Positions 1 through 8,496 are shown, counted from the first letter of the stretch. The stretch: 48,614 nt of DNA from Streptomyces sp. NBC_01689 (GCF_036250675.1 NZ_CP109593.1:1-48614), one strand, 5' to 3'. The notes: generated by a model from the sequence alone, not told the origin. Made by a program: numbers and translations.

Positions 1-132
1 AAGACGGTGTCGCGGTGGATCGCAGCCGATCCGACGATGCGCGTGAAGCGCCTCGGGCCGACCGGCCACCGCGTACGCATCCACTGCTCCGAGCTGGAGC
101 GCGACCGCACCGCGGCTGCTGCCGCTTCCTGA
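1..132 (+). CDS. Xis/BldC-like helix-turn-helix protein, 3' part (5' end cut by window)
   Basis: Codons 26-68 of the 68-residue protein that is intact at 24233-24439. The reading frame is open from the first base, and the missing 25 codons are the last 75 bases of the window (48540-48614). This is what shows the molecule to be circular. Confidence 0.9.
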   Translation, partial: KTVSRWIAADPTMRVKRLGPTGHRVRIHCSELERDRTAAAAAS

Positions 133-227
133 CCGCAGAGGGCCGGCCACCTGGCCGCGCCCTGCTGCTCGTCGTCCCGCTGGTTCTGGGCCGGGGACCC
201 CGTTGACCAACGTCCGGGAGTCCCCCC

Positions 228-602
228 ATGTCTTCCTCGCCCACCCCCGCCCTGCCGTCGGCCGGGATCATCGCCGACGTCTGGCGGGCGCTGCTGACCG
301 GCCCGTGGGCTCGGGACATGCCGGTCTCGCTGCGCCGGTCGCGGTTCCTCGTCGCCCTGTACGGCGCGGCCGGTCTGGCTGACGACTGCGGGCGGGTAGC
401 CGATCCGCTCGACGGCGAGCCCCTGACGGTACGGCTCGGCCGGGCCTGCGCCGCCAGTCCGGAGACCGTCGCCCGCTACCTGGCCGCCGCGACAGCCGCC
501 GGCCTTCTCACCGAGCGCCCCGACGGCTGGGCGCTGTCCACCGCGGCTGTCCCTGTGTGGACGGCTGCGCTTGCTCACCTCACCCCAGGCGAGAGCCGGT
601 GA
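228..602 (+). CDS. Small winged-helix-like protein, 124 aa
   Basis: ATG start after GGGAG. Residues about 70-105 (RACAASPETVARYLAAAT, then LLTERPDGWAL) read as a helix-turn-helix followed by a short wing, as in small plasmid regulators and Rep-associated proteins. No catalytic motif is visible. It follows the Xis-like HTH gene by 95 bp and precedes the metallopeptidase-like gene by 68 bp, so it is probably the second gene of a plus-strand operon. DNA binding is inferred from shape only; the exact family is not recognised. Confidence 0.75.
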   Translation: MSSSPTPALPSAGIIADVWRALLTGPWARDMPVSLRRSRFLVALYGAAGLADDCGRVADPLDGEPLTVRLGRACAASPETVARYLAAATAAGLLTERPDGWALSTAAVPVWTAALAHLTPGESR

Positions 603-670
603 CCGCCCTGCGGCCCGTTACGGGCCTCCGTGCCGTCCCGGCGACGCCCCCTCACCGGAAGGACCCGTAG

Positions 671-1393
671 ATGGCTCTCAACTTCGCGGCGGCCCGGGCG
701 TACGCCGCCCGCAACCCCGACAACACCAGGCACGCCGAGCTCCTGGCCCGCCTCGACCCCGAGTGGGCCACAGGCCGGTCCCGGCCGCCGCTCGACCTCA
801 CCGCGGCCCGGGCCCGGATCGCCGAACGCCGCCTCGAGGAACAGCGCTCCCGGCCGCCCCTGAACCTGGCGCCGATCCGGGCCGCGCAAGAGGCAGAGCG
901 CAACGCCCGGCGCGTACCGGTCCCGCCGGAGACCGCGCTGAAGTTCGTCGGCCGGGACGGCGCATGGCAGTGGGTCAGCCTCGGGCCCGGGTCCCGCCGC
1001 TGGGAGCGTCTCGCGAAGGGCCTGGTCGCCGCCTCGCCCTTCCGGTGCCTGCGGCTGGGCAACACCCGGATCGTGGAAGGGCCGGAGACCGGCCACTCGG
1101 TGTTCAAGCGGGACGACGACGGCACGGGATGGGTCGACGTCTTCGTGGACGACGCGATCGCCGACGCAGACCGCGTCATCGCGCACGAGCTCGCGCACGT
1201 CGCCGACGAGATCGTGCGCATCGAGGCCTGCGGGTCAGCGACCGCCTGGCACCGGCAGTTCGACGACCCGCACCGCTCGGCCGAGGCGGAAGCGTTCGCT
1301 GTCGACGCCGAAGCCTGGCTGCGCATCGACACGCCCAGGGACGAGCTCCTCGCCGCCGCCCGCCGACACCAGGACGACCGCCGTGCCCGGTGA
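671..1393 (+). CDS. HExxH zinc metallopeptidase-like protein, 240 aa
   Basis: ATG start with a strong GGAAGGA site upstream. The zinc-binding motif is HELAH at residues 172-176 within VIAHELAHVADE; acidic residues E205/E207 downstream (SAEAEAFAVDAE) could be the third ligand of a gluzincin-type site, as in IrrE/ImmA- or SprT-like proteins. The first 90 residues are Arg/Ala-rich with two similar RSRPPL(D/N)L repeats at about 38-43 and 60-66. No signal peptide, so cytoplasmic. In phages and mobile elements such proteins often cleave repressors; that role is inference. The gene overlaps the next by 11 bp. Confidence 0.85.
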   Translation: MALNFAAARAYAARNPDNTRHAELLARLDPEWATGRSRPPLDLTAARARIAERRLEEQRSRPPLNLAPIRAAQEAERNARRVPVPPETALKFVGRDGAWQWVSLGPGSRRWERLAKGLVAASPFRCLRLGNTRIVEGPETGHSVFKRDDDGTGWVDVFVDDAIADADRVIAHELAHVADEIVRIEACGSATAWHRQFDDPHRSAEAEAFAVDAEAWLRIDTPRDELLAAARRHQDDRRAR

Positions 1394-1703
1394 GAGCGTC
1401 CGGACGGTGCTCCTCGGCCTGGCCGTCCGCGTACGGGCCGTGGAAGCGGCGACCCGGGCCCTCGCCGCCGGATCGTGCGGACACTCCGGAGCGATCTACA
1501 CCACGGCCGCCGCCCCATCGGCCGGCGCATGGTGCGTCGACTGCGGGCACCGCCACATCGGCGACCTACTGCTCACCCCGTGGTGCCTCCTGTGCGACGA
1601 CCTCGCCCGCCCCGGCATCACCCAGGCCCACGCCGACGGCACGCAGGTCCTGCTCCGCGTCTGCGACCGCTGCCTCACCGCCGACATCACGGCCGACCAC
1701 TGA
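1383..1703 (+). CDS. Small CxxC zinc-ribbon-like protein, 106 aa
   Basis: GTG start inside the end of the metallopeptidase-like gene (11-bp overlap), so probably translationally coupled. Three CxxC pairs (C51/C54, C68/C71, C94/C97) plus C32 and several His suggest one or two structural zinc sites. No recognised family. The coupling suggests it acts with its upstream neighbour. Confidence 0.8.
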   Translation: MPGESVRTVLLGLAVRVRAVEAATRALAAGSCGHSGAIYTTAAAPSAGAWCVDCGHRHIGDLLLTPWCLLCDDLARPGITQAHADGTQVLLRVCDRCLTADITADH

Positions 1704-1728
1704 CCGCCCCTGCAACCAGGAGAGACAC

Positions 1729-2010
1729 ATGAACACCGACCAGACCGCCGCCCAGACCGTCGACGCGGACGTCCTCGCCTACAAGGCCCTGCTCGCCGCA
1801 AGCGCGCTCCTCGACGAGATCAGTCCCGAAGCCGCTGCCTCCCGACCGCTCCCCGGGGCGGAGCCGCTGTACGCACTGAACGGGACGCTGCTCCGCAACC
1901 TCCTGGACGGGATGGTGCCGAGCGTGGCCACCACGCATCCCGACCACGCACAGCTCTGCTCCCAAGTGGTCGGGATGCACGCCAAGCACACCGCTACCGC
2001 GGCTGCCTGA
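1729..2010 (+). CDS. Hypothetical 93-aa protein
   Basis: The ATG at 1729 is preceded by AGGAGAG, 26 bp after the upstream stop, and gives MNTDQTAAQTVDADVLAYK. An in-frame extension to 571 has no ribosome site and runs antisense-like through other genes, so this start is preferred. Mostly helical and Ala-rich; no recognised domain. Fifth gene of the plus-strand operon. Confidence 0.75.
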   Translation: MNTDQTAAQTVDADVLAYKALLAASALLDEISPEAAASRPLPGAEPLYALNGTLLRNLLDGMVPSVATTHPDHAQLCSQVVGMHAKHTATAAA

Positions 2011-2030
2011 CACCGGGAGAGGAGACACCC

Positions 2031-2642
2031 GTGCCAGAGATCAAGCGCCTTCGGCTGGACCCCCAGCTCGACCCGTGGGAGCAGCAACCAGGGGAGACGG
2101 GGCGCAGATACGAGCAATTTGCTGCATTCCGGGATCTAGGCCCCGGCCGGACCGTACAAAAGGCGAGCGAAACCCTAGCGAAATCGGGGGGGTACCTCCG
2201 CGCGATCGCAGGTCCGCACCTGTGGCGGGAGAGGGCTCAGGCGTGGGACCGGAACCGTGCCCAGATCGCGGATGCGGTCTGGGCCGAGGAAGGGCGGAAG
2301 TCCGCCGAGACGACGCACAAGCTGCTGAATCTGGCGAAGGGCAAGCTGGCCCAGGCGCTCAGCGGCATGGAGCCGAACAGCCTGACGGAGTCCGAGACGA
2401 TCCGGCTCCTGGACGTCGTCGCCGGTAGGCACACGTCGCTGTTCGGTGAGACCCTCGCGCTCACCGGCCCGGACGGCGGTCCCATCCGGATCACGACTCG
2501 CGACGACTTCGAGGGCCTGACGCTGGAGCAGCGGGCACGACGGATGATCGAGCTGGGCGAGAACTCCATCCGACGGGGGAGGTCGATCCTCGGCCTGGAC
2601 GACGACGAGGACGAGGACGACCAGGAGGAGCGGCCCGACTGA
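2031..2642 (+). CDS. Phage small-terminase-like DNA-binding protein, 203 aa
   Basis: GTG start with GGAGAGGAG 7 bp upstream. Residues 15-75 (PWEQQPGETGRRYEQFAAFRD... then W-R-ER--AWDRN) match the pattern of actinobacterial and firmicute phage proteins resembling terminase small subunits, where a helix-turn-helix is followed by a helical segment. The C-terminus is extremely acidic (DDDEDEDDQEE, residues 187-198). No large terminase or capsid genes are nearby, so it is a captured or repurposed DNA-binding protein rather than part of a phage packaging module. Last gene of its operon. Confidence 0.75.
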   Translation: MPEIKRLRLDPQLDPWEQQPGETGRRYEQFAAFRDLGPGRTVQKASETLAKSGGYLRAIAGPHLWRERAQAWDRNRAQIADAVWAEEGRKSAETTHKLLNLAKGKLAQALSGMEPNSLTESETIRLLDVVAGRHTSLFGETLALTGPDGGPIRITTRDDFEGLTLEQRARRMIELGENSIRRGRSILGLDDDEDEDDQEERPD

Positions 2643-2669
2643 CCGTGCGGCGGCCCGGGAACGCGAAAG

Positions 2670-2708
2670 AGGCCCCCGGCCCGCCCTGGTGGGGGCGGCC
2701 GGGGGCCT
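2670..2708. terminator. Bidirectional hairpin terminator between convergent genes
   Basis: AGGCCCCCGGCC (2670-2681) pairs with GGCCGGGGGCCT (2697-2708). It sits between the plus-strand gene ending at 2642 and the minus-strand gene ending at 2736. Confidence 0.8.
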
Positions 2709-2735
2709 GGTCATGCAAAGACGTCAGACGGGCCG

Positions 2736-3308
2736 TCAGCGGCCGTTGATGGTGAGCTTGTCGATACGGACGCCGGTGCCACCACGGGAGCCCCAGCGGC
2801 CGCCCTGGCCGCCGTGTCCGGTGATGTTGACCTCCATCGGGGACGCGCTCGGGGCGGCGGTGCCCTGGCCGTGTGCGCTGGACGTGCCGCCGAAGATGCG
2901 GAGCCCGGCCCATCCGAGGGTGGCCGCACCGATCACGGCGGCGGTCCCCAGCAGCAACGAGGCGATGTCGGCAAGGTACGGACCGGCCATGGCGAGGGCT
3001 CCTCCTACGGAGAGGGTCACGGCGCAGATGGACGAGACGACGATGATCGCGCCGCGCTCCAGGGCGGACAGCGGGCGTCGCGGCGCAGCGTCGGGGGCGG
3101 CCGGGACGAGGACGGGCGGCGCGGCCGGCACCCGGGCGAGGACCCATTCGCCGGTGTCCTCGATCTGGACCAGGGCGCGGCGCGGGTCGGCGGCCGGGAC
3201 AGGGAACGCGGGGTGCACGTAGGCGGCCGGGGCGAGGTGCTGCGGCTGGTAGACGGTCGGGGCCTGGACAACGGTGGGCAGCTGCTCGGTGATGGTCGGC
3301 TCGTACAT
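2736..3308 (-). CDS. Spd-like membrane protein with two transmembrane segments, 190 aa
   Basis: Start is the ATG at 3308 (MYEPTITEQLP), 8 bp after AGGAGG; the in-frame ATG 18 bp upstream lacks such spacing. A Pro-rich N-terminal 85 residues precede two hydrophobic helices (IIVVSSICAVTLSVGGALAMAG and IASLLLGTAAVIGAATLGWAGL), then a Gly-rich tail ending VRIDKLTING. Position after traB and its membrane topology fit the small spread proteins that accompany TraB in Streptomyces plasmids. Family assignment is by context. Confidence 0.75.
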   Translation of the reverse strand: MYEPTITEQLPTVVQAPTVYQPQHLAPAAYVHPAFPVPAADPRRALVQIEDTGEWVLARVPAAPPVLVPAAPDAAPRRPLSALERGAIIVVSSICAVTLSVGGALAMAGPYLADIASLLLGTAAVIGAATLGWAGLRIFGGTSSAHGQGTAAPSASPMEVNITGHGGQGGRWGSRGGTGVRIDKLTINGR

Positions 3309-3348
3309 GGTGTGGTCCTCCTGCAAGGCGGTGCGCGGGCATGGGAAA

Positions 3349-3375
3349 GGCCCGGAGCGGGGGATGCTCCGGGCC
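3349..3375 (-). terminator. Rho-independent-type terminator
   Basis: Perfect 10-bp stem GGCCCGGAGC/GCTCCGGGCC with a 7-nt loop, followed on the minus strand by TTTCCC. It separates the 49-aa zinc-ribbon gene from the 190-aa membrane protein gene. Confidence 0.8.
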
Positions 3376-3401
3376 TGCTGTGTGCTGCTGTGCGAGGGCG
3401 G

Positions 3402-3551
3402 TCAGTCATCGTCGGGGGTGGTGTTGGTGGCGCCACAGTTCCAGCACTCCCACTCACCGGGGAGGCGGTACCGCTCGACCCAGAAGCCCACCGGCCTGCC
3501 GTAGACGACGCAGGTCGTGCCACACCACCAGCAGTCGTATTCGAAGTCCAT
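3402..3551 (-). CDS. 49-aa zinc-ribbon-like peptide
   Basis: ATG at 3551; four Cys in two pairs (CWWC at 7-10, CWNC at 36-39) with many aromatics, ending TTPDDD. The ribosome site is weak and a 7-bp hairpin (3552-3568, GCCGCCA/TGGCGGC) abuts the start codon, so translation may be controlled. It lies 38 bp beyond the traB stop in the same direction. Not a recognised family, but one of three tiny Cys-rich proteins in this operon. Confidence 0.65.
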   Translation of the reverse strand: MDFEYDCWWCGTTCVVYGRPVGFWVERYRLPGEWECWNCGATNTTPDDD

Positions 3552-3589
3552 GCCGCCATGGTGGCGGCGGCATGGACCTTCTCGGGCGG

Positions 3590-5872
3590 TTACTCGGGAC
3601 GTGACCAGATTCCGTGACCGGCGCTCACGATGTGCCCCTCGTCGGCGAGCTTCGACAGGGTGTTGTCGACGGACCCGGACGCGGGGCCGCCATCGGTGCC
3701 GACACCGACCGCCTTTCGGATCTCCCGGGTGCGGAGCGGCCCGTCGGTGAGGGCGGTCAGGATGCGGTCCCGGAGGGTCAGGGCCGGTGCCTTCCCTGCC
3801 TTGACGGCCCGGTGGGTGTCGAGGGCATCGACGACGGTCTCCAGCTCCGCGACCAGGGCGGCCTTGTCGATGGTCCCGTTCGCCCCTGCGACCATCAGCG
3901 TCTCCGCGTACGGCAAGGCCTCCGTGTACGCGGCGGTGAAGATGTCGGCTTCCTCCGGGGTGAGACCGGGGATCGGCTCGGCCTCCATGAGGGCGATGAG
4001 GCCCGGGTACGTCCGGTTCTTCTTCACCGCGCGGAACACGCGGGTCATGCCCGGGTGGCCGCCCTGGATCATCCAGGCGCACCCGGCGGTCACCGGCCCG
4101 GGCGGGGCCTCTTCGCCGGACCAGGCCGCAGCGACCTCCGAGGAGCCGCCCGCCCCGAAGTAGCGGGGGATCGGGGTCACCTCGACGGTGCCGCTGGTCA
4201 TGTCGCTGGCCATGCGCTGGGTCATGGTGCTGTTGGTCCGGCCGAGCCAGACCGTGCCCTGCTTCGCCCCGGAGCGGATCTTGTCGGAGTCGCCCAGGTC
4301 TTGCAGGTGGATGGACTGCCCGGCGTACCGGAGGCCCATGCCGAGCTTCCGGCCGGTGGACTGGACGCGGGAGATCATTCCGGCGACCCACTTGCGGAAG
4401 TCGGCGTGAACGTCAGCGTCGGCCGCCAGGACGCGGTTGATCTCGTCCAGGGTCGCGATGATCAGCGGCCACGGGTTGCCCAGGGTGAAGGACCCCCAGC
4501 CGTTCGCGGCGGAGACCTGCTCCCGGTAGTCCGCGACGGCGCAGAGCGCGGCGAGGGTCGCCCCCATGGCGGCCCGGCCGGCACCGAAGTGGAACACCCG
4601 GCCGTCAGCCTCCGGGAGGCTCATGCCGTCCTGTGCGTCCGCGACGATCGAGACGACACCGGACAGCCGCTCGGCCGCAATGAGCGTCAGCAGCGTGACG
4701 GACTTCCCGGACCCGGGGGCGCCGACGAGGAGATCGGTCAGCGCGCCCAGTTCCGGGTCGTACAGCGGCATGCGGGCCGGACGGCCGTCGTGCCGGAGGC
4801 CCACGGTCACCCGGCCGTCCTTGCCCATCGTGAGGTCGGCGCGGGTCGCCTCGCGGATGTGGACCAGCGGGTGCTCCCGGTAGATCGTGACGACGCCGTG
4901 GGCGAGACCGTCCGTCTCGATCATGATCAGCTCCGGGTCCTCGACACGCAGCGCCCGGGCCAGCCGGTTACGGCGCAGGTCGATCATGTGGTCCTCGGCG
5001 GCCTCGACCAGGACGACGAGGCGGTCATCCGTCATCCGGTAGTCGGCCAGGAGCATCCCCGGGTGCACCCCGTTCGGGCCTGACACCCGCAGATCCCACA
5101 GGGCGCGGACCTCGTCGTCGTCCTGTGCGGTCTCGGCAGCCGCGACCGGGGCGACGCGCAGCGCCATGCGGCCGGGGCCGGCGCCGTCGACCGGGGTCAG
5201 GGTGACGGCCTCCGGGGGGACGTCGAAGACGGCGGCGACGGCATGCTTGTCCAGGGCGCGGGAGATGGCCTCCCCGGCAGGGGCGAGGATCACCGCGGTG
5301 AAGTCGGGCCGGGCCGGGTCGGACCGGTGAATGCCGGTCAGGGCGGTGTCGCCGGTCGCGGACGAGGCGACCCACATCCGGTGGAGACCGGCCTCGTACG
5401 TGTCGGCCGGGATCTCCTCGTCCAGCCCCGCAGCGTGCGCGGCGACCAGATCGGGGAGCTCGTCTGCCGCCTGTCGCAGGCCGAGGGACCGGGTCACCGG
5501 TGCGGCGATACCGGCCGCTGCCGCCGTGGCGACAGGGGCGACGATCTCCCACCAGGCGATGCCGGGGGAGACGAGAGCGGCCGTGTAGCAGCCGGACAGG
5601 CCGAGGACCGGCAGGGCCCGGCAGCAGGCGGTCAGGAGGCCGCTGCCGCCGCTGCGGGTCCGGCGCCACAGTCGGGCCATGGTGACCGTTCCGGCAGCCA
5701 TGGCGGCCACGTGGAGAGGCAGGGAGTCGGTGTGCGGGCCGACGGCAACGAGGACGCCCCCAGCGCCGTACAGGACGCGCTCAGCCGTTGCCACGCGCCG
5801 GGCGGTACGGGGGGAGAGCCCACGCGGCGGGGCGGCCAGAAGGGCAACGGGCTGGACGGTCTCGGCGGTCAT
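3590..5872 (-). CDS. traB: TraB-type FtsK/SpoIIIE DNA translocase for conjugation, 760 aa
   Basis: Start ATG at 5872 with AGGAGG 9 bp upstream. Hydrophobic segments in residues 34-130 anchor the protein in the membrane. The motor has Walker A GAPGSGKS at 384-391 and Walker B LIIATLDE at 470-477, followed by a conserved GLRYAGQSIHL block. Residues about 698-758 form a winged helix, which in Streptomyces TraB proteins binds 8-bp repeats in the clt locus. TraB alone moves double-stranded plasmid DNA between hyphae as a hexameric pore/motor. Length and domain order match the family. The region between the upstream gene and traB holds a hairpin (5912-5944) that may attenuate or separate its expression. 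Confidence 0.95.
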   Translation of the reverse strand: MTAETVQPVALLAAPPRGLSPRTARRVATAERVLYGAGGVLVAVGPHTDSLPLHVAAMAAGTVTMARLWRRTRSGGSGLLTACCRALPVLGLSGCYTAALVSPGIAWWEIVAPVATAAAAGIAAPVTRSLGLRQAADELPDLVAAHAAGLDEEIPADTYEAGLHRMWVASSATGDTALTGIHRSDPARPDFTAVILAPAGEAISRALDKHAVAAVFDVPPEAVTLTPVDGAGPGRMALRVAPVAAAETAQDDDEVRALWDLRVSGPNGVHPGMLLADYRMTDDRLVVLVEAAEDHMIDLRRNRLARALRVEDPELIMIETDGLAHGVVTIYREHPLVHIREATRADLTMGKDGRVTVGLRHDGRPARMPLYDPELGALTDLLVGAPGSGKSVTLLTLIAAERLSGVVSIVADAQDGMSLPEADGRVFHFGAGRAAMGATLAALCAVADYREQVSAANGWGSFTLGNPWPLIIATLDEINRVLAADADVHADFRKWVAGMISRVQSTGRKLGMGLRYAGQSIHLQDLGDSDKIRSGAKQGTVWLGRTNSTMTQRMASDMTSGTVEVTPIPRYFGAGGSSEVAAAWSGEEAPPGPVTAGCAWMIQGGHPGMTRVFRAVKKNRTYPGLIALMEAEPIPGLTPEEADIFTAAYTEALPYAETLMVAGANGTIDKAALVAELETVVDALDTHRAVKAGKAPALTLRDRILTALTDGPLRTREIRKAVGVGTDGGPASGSVDNTLSKLADEGHIVSAGHGIWSRPE

Positions 5873-5911
5873 GATGCGGTCCTCCTGGACGGCGTGGGAG
5901 CGGGAACAGGT

Positions 5912-5944
5912 GAGGGGCCCCGGCCGGTGTGGTCGGGGCCCCTC
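5912..5944 (-). terminator. Hairpin upstream of traB
   Basis: GAGGGGCCCCGGCC pairs with GGTCGGGGCCCCTC (13 of 14). Lies in the 89-bp gap between the 138-aa gene and traB on the minus strand. Confidence 0.7.
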
Positions 5945-5961
5945 GTGGGCGGTGGTGCGGG

Positions 5962-6378
5962 TCAGCGGGTGCGGTAGAACCCGGGGCGGGCCTGCTGGAC
6001 GCCCGAGGACTGGACGGTCTCGTACACGCCCCGGTACTCCCGGTCGTGCGCGGCGTTCAGGTCGTCGGCGGCCGTGGCCATGTCGTCGACGACGGTCGCC
6101 GCCTCACCGGACGTCGTGGCGACCGCGCGCAGCGCCACGTCGGCATCCCGGATGAGCGAGGTGAACCGCGGCTCTACCTCGGCCTGGTCGCACATCTCGG
6201 CCAGGCGGTCGGCCTCGTCGGCGTCGCGTTCCATCTCCCGCCGCAGCAGCCGCAGCCCTTCGACGAGCGTGAACGCGGCGGTGGAGAACGACGTCACTCG
6301 TGCGGCCAGGGCCAGAAAGGAGGGCCGCCCTCCGGTGCTGTCGGGCAGGTGAACGGGGCGCACTTCCAGGTCGCTCAT
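5962..6378 (-). CDS. Small transfer accessory protein (TraB-associated family), 138 aa
   Basis: ATG at 6378, one base after the upstream TGA, so translationally coupled. Predominantly helical with a heptad-like middle region. The ending EYRGVYETVQSSGVQQARPGFYRTR resembles a conserved small protein found beside traB in many Streptomyces plasmids and often named as a conjugal transfer protein. Its biochemical role is not known to me. Acts in the same operon as traB. Confidence 0.8.
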   Translation of the reverse strand: MSDLEVRPVHLPDSTGGRPSFLALAARVTSFSTAAFTLVEGLRLLRREMERDADEADRLAEMCDQAEVEPRFTSLIRDADVALRAVATTSGEAATVVDDMATAADDLNAAHDREYRGVYETVQSSGVQQARPGFYRTR

Positions 6379-6379
6379 G

Positions 6380-8344
6380 TCAGTCCTCGTTGTGGATGCG
6401 GGCGGACGGCATGTCGAGACCGGCGTCTGCAGTCGCCTGCTGGACGGGCCGGTAGGCGTCGTGCATGGCGTCGTGCGCGGTCTCGACGGCTTCGGCGGCG
6501 TTCAGCGACTCGGTGCGCATCTGCTCGGCCTTGCGGGCGACGACGTCCATCAGCTCAGCCAGCCGGGTCATGGCCCGGGATGTGAGGCGGCCGATCACGT
6601 TGTGCCGCTGGGTGAGCTCCTCGGCCAGGTCCTCGAAGCTGCGGCGCAGCTTCCGGGCCTGCTCGGCGAGAGCCGCGCACTGGTCGTACGTGGCGAAGCA
6701 GCGGGCCTTGGACGCGGCGAGGTGGTCCAGGACGTCATCGAGCGTGACTTCCGTCAGGTGTTCTGCGGCTGCTCCGCCGGTACGGGCGGCGGGCATGTGG
6801 ATTCGGGGGGCAGGTGCGCCCACGGTGGCCTCCTTCGTCGTGCTGGTGGTGGTGCCGGGGCGAGGCCCGGCCGGTTGCACTGGGGAGCGGGGCAGGCTCC
6901 TCGCCCCGGTCGTGACGGCGCCTGCGGGAGTGGGCTCCCACCGGCGGGCCTGGTCGCCGGGGCGGTCGGCCCGCTCCACGGTGATCACGGTCTCCGTGTA
7001 GGCGGTCGCGTTGTGCAGGTCCTCGTCCGCGCTACGCCGAGCTCCTCGAGGAGGCGGAGCCCAACCACCAGGAGGCGGACCGCCTGCTGCTCCCCGTGGG
7101 GGTGTCTTCGGCCGGGGCGGCACCCGGCCGGCGCCCGGGGCGCCACCGGGCGGCTTGGGCGGTGCTCCAGTGCGGGGAGGCGTAGCGCGCTTGCCGGGGG
7201 CCGCTGCTGGCCCGCTGCCGGGCCTCGGGCGGCCCTTGCGGCCGTGCCAGGGCCTACGGGGCGAGTGGCCCGGGCCGCCGCTCTTCTGGTCCGGGCGGGT
7301 CTTCCCACCGCGCTTGTCCTGGTCGGCCCTGGCGCCGCGCTTGGCCCTGTCCAGGCCCTTCCCGCCATCAGGACCGCCGCCGCTCTTCTTCGGCCGGGCC
7401 TTGTCTCCCCGGGGAGACAGAACGCCACCGTCGGCCTTGCGGTCGCGGGTGCGCTTCAGAAGGCCCTTGCCGGGCCCGCCTGGTGACTTGCCCTTGCCCG
7501 GGGCGAGAACTCCGGAGGACGGCTTACCGGTCTTCTCCGGGGGCGACGTCTTCCCGCTGCCGGGCTTGCCGGTCTTGCCGCTCGGCCCCGGCCCCTTTCC
7601 GTCTTTCGTCTTGTCCGGCGGCTTGGGCTTGGTCGGCCCGCCCCGCGGCTTGTCCGGTCCCTTCGTGGACGCGGGCGGCTTGCTCGGGCTGACGGGGCCA
7701 GGCTTCCGCGTAGGGCCGCCAGTGGATCCCTGCGCCGTGCTGCCGCCCTTGCCGGACTTCCCGGACCCGGACGGCCCGGCCGCCGCCTTCCGTCCGTCCT
7801 GGACGGCTTTGCGGCCGAACTCTGCGGACGTCGGGACCTTGGCGAGCCTGGCCCGGGCGTCCTCCTCGGCGGCGTGCCGCTTCACCTTCGCCTCACGCCA
7901 CGCTGCCTCTTCGGCCGCGCGTTCCATGCGCCGCTGCCGCCAGTCGGACACCACGGTCACGGTGCCGCGCAGCGCGGCCAGGGCGACGGCGAGGACAGCC
8001 GACAAGGACAGGGCTCCCAGGCCCGGCCCCTGCTGCCCGGGCCCGTCGTCCAGGCCCTCGGACCGGAAGGTGGCCGGCGCATCACCCGTGGGCTGCGGAG
8101 GCAGCGGCGGAAGCGGCGCCGGTCCGGCAAGGACGTCGGCAAGCGACCCGGCCGCCGACTGGCGGACCCGGCCGGGAACGGCCCCGGCCCCGGCGTCCGG
8201 AGTGGTGTCCGGGGCCGGGGCCGACGAGGGCGACGGGGGCAGCGGGGGCGGGGCCGCGGCCTCGGGGAGCGGGGGCAGCGGCGGGGGAGTGGGTGGGTCC
8301 CCCGCCCGGGGTCGGAACGTGATCACGTTGGTGTCGTCGGTCAT
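6380..8344 (-). CDS. Large Pro/Lys/Gly-rich membrane protein of transfer operon, 654 aa
   Basis: ATG at 8344 (MTDDTNVITFRP) is preferred over an ATG 90 bp upstream, because AGGAGGGG lies between them. A Pro-rich N-terminal segment is followed by one transmembrane helix at about 108-132 (LGALSLSAVLAVALAALRG). Residues 185-440 are a highly basic, low-complexity P/K/G/S linker without secondary structure. The C-terminal 120 residues are helical, including a likely coiled coil. The layout suggests a membrane-tethered DNA- or wall-binding scaffold for TraB. It contains an 18-bp palindrome at 7402-7419. Function not established. Confidence 0.8.
   Translation of the reverse strand: MTDDTNVITFRPRAGDPPTPPPLPPLPEAAAPPPLPPSPSSAPAPDTTPDAGAGAVPGRVRQSAAGSLADVLAGPAPLPPLPPQPTGDAPATFRSEGLDDGPGQQGPGLGALSLSAVLAVALAALRGTVTVVSDWRQRRMERAAEEAAWREAKVKRHAAEEDARARLAKVPTSAEFGRKAVQDGRKAAAGPSGSGKSGKGGSTAQGSTGGPTRKPGPVSPSKPPASTKGPDKPRGGPTKPKPPDKTKDGKGPGPSGKTGKPGSGKTSPPEKTGKPSSGVLAPGKGKSPGGPGKGLLKRTRDRKADGGVLSPRGDKARPKKSGGGPDGGKGLDRAKRGARADQDKRGGKTRPDQKSGGPGHSPRRPWHGRKGRPRPGSGPAAAPGKRATPPRTGAPPKPPGGAPGAGRVPPRPKTPPRGAAGGPPPGGWAPPPRGARRSADEDLHNATAYTETVITVERADRPGDQARRWEPTPAGAVTTGARSLPRSPVQPAGPRPGTTTSTTKEATVGAPAPRIHMPAARTGGAAAEHLTEVTLDDVLDHLAASKARCFATYDQCAALAEQARKLRRSFEDLAEELTQRHNVIGRLTSRAMTRLAELMDVVARKAEQMRTESLNAAEAVETAHDAMHDAYRPVQQATADAGLDMPSARIHNED
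7402..7419. promoter_or_regulatory. 18-bp perfect palindrome, candidate ParB-type site
   Basis: TGTCTCC-CCGG-GGAGACA inside the coding sequence of the 654-aa protein (codons for L-S-P-R-G-D-K). Its 7-bp arms are identical to those of the palindrome inside parB at 19160-19177. Binding is inferred. Confidence 0.5.
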
Positions 8345-8369
8345 GAGAACTCGGGGCCCCTCCTGTTGA

Positions 8370-8459
8370 CAGAGGGTGACCGGGTCGCGTACGCGCACGC
8401 GCGCTCGTGCGCTCCCGCGCTCAAGCGCTCGCATTATGCGCGAGGCCGGTCACCCTCTG
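8370..8459. repeat. Long inverted repeat framing four 8-bp tandem repeats; candidate clt or leader structure
   Basis: A perfect 14-bp inverted repeat (CAGAGGGTGACCGG at 8370-8383, CCGGTCACCCTCTG at 8446-8459) encloses 62 bp. Inside are four GCGCTC repeats at 8401, 8409, 8417 and 8425, exactly 8 bp apart, plus GCGTACGC. It lies in the gap between two transfer genes. TraB-type proteins read 8-bp repeats, so this could be a clt; equally it would form a strong hairpin in the leader of the 654-aa gene. Confidence 0.6.
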
Positions 8460-8496
8460 CGGGTGGTGATGATGATGAATGTGAAGCCTCGGGCCG

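Noticed and set aside
2031..2642. Prophage module inferred from the small-terminase-like gene
   Set aside because: No large terminase, portal, capsid or tail genes; all other genes fit a conjugative plasmid.
6986..8369. Plus-strand 452-codon frame opposite the Pro/Lys-rich protein
   Set aside because: Mirror of low-complexity sequence; the minus strand has the coupled start, the TM helix and the family-like C-terminus.
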